Source: a virus. Taken from it: a DNA stretch of 25,342 bases. The stretch lies in the IMG/VR virus record IMGVR_UViG_3300021959_000352, positions 1 to 25,342 of that record. One strand, written 5' to 3'. A program made the translations under genes and the position numbers. The notes under the pieces are model-generated. The model saw nothing but the letters and a program-made list of their open reading frames with translations, searched no databases and was not told the DNA's origin. Positions within the stretch are counted from its first letter, which is position 1, and every line of letters begins with the position of its first letter. This document shows positions 22,801 through 25,342 of the stretch, one piece after another.

Positions 22801-25342
22801 TCAAAATCACCAGTATAAGGTTGTTGTACTGTTACATCAAAATCACCGGTGTAAGGTTGTTGTACTGTTACATCAAAATCACCAGTGTAAGGTTGTTGTA
22901 CAATACGCGTAAAGTCACCAGTATAAGGTTCATCTTCTTGTACAATACGTGTAAAGTCACCAGTATAAGGTTGTTGTACAATACGCGTAAAGTCACCAGT
23001 GTAATCTTCATCTTCTTGAGCAAGACGGGTAAAGTCACCGGTGTAAGGTTGTTGAGCAAGACGGGTAAAGTCACCAGTATAATCTTCATCTTCTTGAGCA
23101 AGACGGGTGAAATCACCAGTATAAGGTTCTTCAGCAAGACGTGTAAAGTCACCAGTGTAATCTTCATCTTCTTGTACCTCACGTGTAAAGTCACCAGTAT
23201 AAGGTTGTTGAGCAAGACGTGTAAAGTCACCAGTGTAATCTTCATCTTCTTGTACCTCACGTGTAAAGTCACCAGTATAAGGTTGTTGAGCAAGACGGGT
23301 GAAATCACCAGTATAAGGTTCGTCTTCTTGTACAATACGTGTAAAGTCACCAGTATAAGGTTGTTCAGCAAGACGTGTAAAGTCACCAGTGTAAGGTTGT
23401 TGTATTGTTACATCAAAATCACCGGTGTAAGGTTGTTGTATTGTTACATCAAAATCACCGGTGTAAGGTTGTTGTACTGTCGTATCAAAATCACCGGTGT
23501 ATGACGGTGCCGATACTACTGGAAAATCTGAACGTTTATAACTAGAGTACTCGGCCCCACCTTGCAAACCTGACGCCGCCGCCCATAGACGTACCGCAAT
23601 TCTCGCGGTACCAGCAGATGTAAACGTTACATCAAAGACCCCGATTTTTGACTGGGACCCAGTGGGCAAACTCGCATCCGGAATGTATATTGTCGTTGTT
23701 CCGGTAGAAGTCGGTGCAGGATCGATATAAGGGTTGGACACATACCCAAAATAACCAACAACATCGGAGGGAGTGCTTGGAACAGTGGACGTTGCCCCAG
23801 TACTTGAAGAAGCCAACACTCTCGATATAGTTGCTCCAGCACTGCTCAATTCGATAACACCGAATTCGACTGTATCAATATCGATACTGGTGTTTATGTT
23901 AATAAAATTGAAATTGACTGTAACTCGAACCTTGTCTCCTACATTGACACTGGAAGGAATAGTGTCAACATCCGCGACCATTTTTGGAGTATTATCATTA
24001 CCAAAACTATCACCGACTGGGAATGGGAATACGGACGCACTATAATTGGCACGAACCTCAAGTTCATAAGTCTGTGCCGTAGGACCGTCTATTCTAGTAA
24101 AGTCACCAGTATAAGGTTGTTGAGCAAGACGGGTAAAGTCACCAGTGTAAGGTTGTTGAGCAAGACGTGTAAAGTCACCAGTGTAAGGTTGTTGTACTGT
24201 TACATCAAAGTCACCGGTGTAAGGTTGTTGTACTGTCGTATCAAAGTCACCGGTGTAAGGAAATTGTTCTACAGCTGTTACATCAAAGTCACCGGTGTAA
24301 GGTTGTAGTACTGTTACATCAAAGTCACCAGTGTAAGCAATTTGTTCTGTAACAGCAGTATCGAAGTCACCAGTATAAGGTTGTTGTATTGTTACATCAA
24401 AGTCACCAGTGTAAGCAATTTGTTCTGTAACAGCAGTATCAAAATCACCGGTGTAAGGTTCTTGTATTGTTACATCAAAGTCACCGGTGTAAGGAATTTG
24501 TTCTGTAACAGCAGTATCGAAGTCACCGGTGTAAGGTTGTTGAACAGCAGTATCAAAGTCACCGGTGTAAGGAATTTGTTCTGTAACAGCAGTATCAAAA
24601 TCACCAGTATAAGGTTGTTGTACTGTCGTATCAAAGTCACCGGTGTAAGGAAATTGTTCTACAGCTGTCGTATCAAAATCACCAGTATAAGGTTGTTGAG
24701 CAAGACGGGTAAAGTCACCAGTATAAGGTTGTTGTACAATACGTGTAAAGTCACCAGTATAAGGTTGTTGAGCAAGACGGGTAAAGTCACCAGTGTAAGG
24801 TTGTTGAGCAAGACGTGTAAAGTCACCAGTATAAGGTTGTTGTACTGTTACATCAAAATCACCAGTATAAGGTTGTTGTACTGCTGTCGTAAAGTTACCC
24901 GTATAAGGTTCTTGTACAATACGTGTAAAGTCACCAGTGTAAGGTTGTTGAGCAAGACGTGTAAAGTCACCAGTATAAGGTTGTTGTACTGTTACATCAA
25001 AATCACCAGTATAAGGTTGTTGTACTGTGGTCGTAAAGTTACCTGTATATGGTTCTTGTACTGTGGCCGTAAAGTTACCTGTATATGGTTCTTGTACTGT
25101 GGCCGTAAAGTTACCTGTATATGGTTCTTGTACTGTAGTCGTAAAGTTACCGGTGTAAGGTTGTTGAGCAAGACGGGTAAAGTCACCAGTATAAGGTTGT
25201 TGTACTGTTACATCAAAATCACCAGTATAAGGTTGTTGTACTGCTGTCGTAAAGTTACCCGTATAAGGTTCTTGTACAATACGTGTAAAGTCACCAGTAT
25301 AAGGTTGTTGAGCAAGACGTGTAAAGTCACCAGTGTAAGGTT
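19896..25342 (-). CDS. giant Y-T-G-(D/N)-F repeat virion protein, 5' end beyond the window
   Basis: One reading frame is open from the right edge to the TAA at 19898-19896, giving 1814 visible residues. The Met codon at 23981 is internal: the frame upstream is open and continues the same repeats, so the true start is off-window. Order from the edge: array A of 34 units (25342-24090); a ~196-residue globular, Ig-like segment (24089-23502; SVNVGDKVRVTVN); array B of 71 units (23501-20832); and a 311-residue C-terminal region with a Calx-beta-like part (LTEGEEYFWVELWDSA, VYINDTSV) and a second Ig-like part (GVNEGDRGRVTVN). Units are 12 or 14 residues. It is free of Cys in the arrays and rich in Thr, Tyr, Gln and Asp, consistent with an extended beta fibre or sheath. 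I infer a virion fibre from composition and operon position; its host target is unknown. Confidence 0.8.
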   Translation of the reverse strand, partial: PYTGDFTRLAQQPYTGDFTRIVQEPYTGNFTTAVQQPYTGDFDVTVQQPYTGDFTRLAQQPYTGNFTTTVQEPYTGNFTATVQEPYTGNFTATVQEPYTGNFTTTVQQPYTGDFDVTVQQPYTGDFTRLAQQPYTGDFTRIVQEPYTGNFTTAVQQPYTGDFDVTVQQPYTGDFTRLAQQPYTGDFTRLAQQPYTGDFTRIVQQPYTGDFTRLAQQPYTGDFDTTAVEQFPYTGDFDTTVQQPYTGDFDTAVTEQIPYTGDFDTAVQQPYTGDFDTAVTEQIPYTGDFDVTIQEPYTGDFDTAVTEQIAYTGDFDVTIQQPYTGDFDTAVTEQIAYTGDFDVTVLQPYTGDFDVTAVEQFPYTGDFDTTVQQPYTGDFDVTVQQPYTGDFTRLAQQPYTGDFTRLAQQPYTGDFTRIDGPTAQTYELEVRANYSASVFPFPVGDSFGNDNTPKMVADVDTIPSSVNVGDKVRVTVNFNFININTSIDIDTVEFGVIELSSAGATISRVLASSSTGATSTVPSTPSDVVGYFGYVSNPYIDPAPTSTGTTTIYIPDASLPTGSQSKIGVFDVTFTSAGTARIAVRLWAAASGLQGGAEYSSYKRSDFPVVSAPSYTGDFDTTVQQPYTGDFDVTIQQPYTGDFDVTIQQPYTGDFTRLAEQPYTGDFTRIVQEDEPYTGDFTRLAQQPYTGDFTREVQEDEDYTGDFTRLAQQPYTGDFTREVQEDEDYTGDFTRLAEEPYTGDFTRLAQEDEDYTGDFTRLAQQPYTGDFTRLAQEDEDYTGDFTRIVQQPYTGDFTRIVQEDEPYTGDFTRIVQQPYTGDFDVTVQQPYTGDFDVTVQQPYTGDFDVTVQQPYTGDFDVTVQQPYTGDFTRLAQQPYTGNFATAVQEPYTGDFDVTVQQPYTGDFDVTVQQPYTGDFTRLAQEPYTGNFTTAVQEPYTGNFTTAVQEPYTGNFTTTIQEPYTGNFTTAVQQPYTGDFDVTVQEPYTGNFTATVQEPYTGDFTRLAVEQFPYTGDFDVTVQQPYTGNFTTTAVEQFPYTGNFTTAVQEPYTGNFTTAVQQPYTGNFTTTAVEQFPYTGNFTTTVQQPYTGDFDVTVQENEPYTGNFTTAVQEPYTGNFTTTAVEQFPYTGNFTATVQEPYTGNFTTTVQEDEPYTGDFTRIVQQPYTGDFDVTVQEPYTGNFTTTVQQPYTGDFDTTVQEDEPYTGNFTTTVQEPYTGNFTTAVQEDEPYTGNFETTVLEPYTGDFDVTIQEPYTGNFETTVQQPYTGDFDVTVQEDEPYTGNFTTAVQEPYTGDFDTTVQEDEPYTGNFTTAVQEPYTGDFDTTVQQPYTGNFTTTAVEQFPYTGDFDVTVQQPYTGDFTRLAVEQFPYTGTFETTAVEQFPYTGDFDTTIQEPYAGTFETTVLEPYIGTFETEALEPYTGTFETTVLEPYTGTFETVDQEPYTGTFETTVLEPYIGTFETEALEPYTGTFETEALEPYTGTFETVDQEPYTGDFTRNAEESYESVFDGGLSVDTGNLSIIETYTLYCKVDDDQGWEIDFSGLTDTGPRYSVDEGVSFTTFARRNPAVYGPFDAVDVYLSYNTVNGELGTAVDADLTGTAGETTRRLGSFSPSDSALGYSKTVTADTLTEGEEYFWVELWDSATGGRRLATSQAVYINDTSVAAVTGTAQMLFTSVIKSGVNEGDRGRVTVNVSAGIQFQPDGNVSIIGADNNFYLQSPTVTLGSWLPEADKLPTVGEDYEIRLTQVSGSVSGTTAGAYVSLDTVRTVEGTSTDATIATTTTDEVRVEIRKVGSGTNDVNEVISLFVNTIPGG
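20832..23501 (-). repeat. array B: 71 tandem 36/42-bp units encoding P-Y-T-G-(D/N/T)-F
   Basis: The block is 2670 bases, exactly 890 codons: 52 units of 12 residues and 19 of 14. Common forms are YTGDFTRLAQQP, YTGDFDVTVQQP, YTGNFTTAVQEP and, near the C-terminal end, YTGTFETxxLEP. The 14-residue forms gain two residues at the end of the unit (QEDEDY or AVEQFP types). Subtypes cluster: TR(L/I) with acidic linkers first, NFTT forms in the middle, TFET forms last. The final unit (YTGDFTRNAEES) uses different codons (GGG, GAC, TTC, CGG) and grades into the C-terminal domain. Confidence 0.95.
24090..25342 (-). repeat. array A: 34 visible tandem units of the same family, continuing past the right edge
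   Basis: From the Tyr codon at 25337 to that at 24113 is 1224 bases, equal to 27 units of 12 residues and six of 14, followed by a last unit YTGDFTRIDGP. A 14-residue type ending AVTEQI(A/P) occurs only here, alternating with DVTI/DTAV units between about 24310 and 24600. The array has no interruption at the window's end, so more copies are expected outside. Confidence 0.95.
24801..25342 (-). repeat. 360-bp higher-order duplication inside array A
   Basis: Bases 24801-24980 and 25161-25342 align at a constant offset of 360 bases (ten 36-base units) with only a few substitutions. The run beginning at 24841 and 25201 is identical for over 80 bases. The same order of unit types (TRLAQQP, TRIVQEP, NFTTAVQQP, DVTVQQP, TRLAQQP) is therefore duplicated as a block. 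Confidence 0.85.

Noticed and set aside
21666-23504. A long plus-strand open frame (612 codons) and several others at 21162-21626 and 24117-24308
   Set aside because: They are antisense readings of the Y-T-G repeats. The low-complexity Lys/Arg/Tyr/Cys peptide simply mirrors the periodic codons, has no ribosome site and opposes every other gene.
19896-23981. A complete 1361-residue protein starting at the Met codon at 23981
   Set aside because: The same frame is open upstream to the window's edge and codes for the same repeat family, and no ribosome site precedes 23981, so this Met is internal.
20832-25342. CRISPR-like array (regular 36-base periodicity)
   Set aside because: The repeats are contiguous with no unique spacers, vary in length by 6 bases, accumulate synonymous changes and keep one minus-strand frame open throughout.
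1-25342. tRNA genes, integrase, attachment sites, insertion sequences, host-derived metabolic genes
   Set aside because: Read through for cloverleaf-like segments in the short gaps and for recognisable protein motifs; none found. Coding sequence fills almost all of the window.

Overview
The window reads as part of the virion-structure region of a T4-like contractile-tailed phage (myovirus). The clearest anchors are recognisable homologues of T4 neck proteins gp13 and gp14 and of the tail-completion/sheath-cap protein gp15, in the T4 order 13-14-15. Every supported gene is on the minus strand, so transcription runs from high to low coordinates. Gaps are 0-5 bases or short overlaps nearly everywhere. 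Very long, low-complexity fibre-like proteins with the 'GEIAxNxxDGKxYI' type N-terminus are typical of marine T4-like phages (cyanophages, pelagiphages and relatives). I infer a marine or aquatic, probably uncultured phage; nothing in the window identifies the host.

Layout in transcription order (right to left): (1) 25342-19896, the 3' part of a giant repeat protein whose start lies beyond the right edge, with 105 copies of a 12- or 14-residue P-Y-T-G-(D/N)-F unit in two arrays around a globular domain; (2) 19827-17876, an uncharacterised 191-aa protein, a GT-A/family-8-like glycosyltransferase and a 2OG-Fe(II)-oxygenase-like protein, translationally coupled; (3) a T4-type late-promoter-like TATAAATA, then a 118-aa Ig-like/BppU-like protein, a 75-aa protein and a 323-aa fibre-like protein; (4) a 2188-aa giant with eight ~140-residue C-x-R-D repeats, a beta-helix segment and an FG-GAP-like segment; (5) a 130-aa protein and a 1793-aa fibre-like giant; (6) a 64-aa basic protein, then gp13, gp14 and gp15; (7) the first 41 codons of another gene at the left edge.

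The three giant genes take up about 17.4 kb of the 25.3 kb. In T4 the position just before gene 13 is held by wac (whisker fibritin) and the short-fibre/baseplate genes 10-12, so the giant proteins here probably form neck, collar or baseplate-attached fibres. The glycosyltransferase and oxygenase-like genes, set inside the fibre cluster, are candidates for modifying those fibres or for altering a host surface.

Most notable: a gp15 carrying a ~400-residue C-terminal extension of two Ig/cadherin-like domains and five BspA/DUF285-type repeats; the giant Y-T-G repeat protein with signs of recent segmental expansion and an internal Met that can be mistaken for its start; an oxygenase-like protein whose expected acidic metal ligand is Asn; and homologous modules shared between two fibre genes. 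No tRNA, rRNA, CRISPR array, insertion sequence or plus-strand gene was found. No stretch over 300 bases lacks a gene; the longest gaps are 68 and 42 bases.
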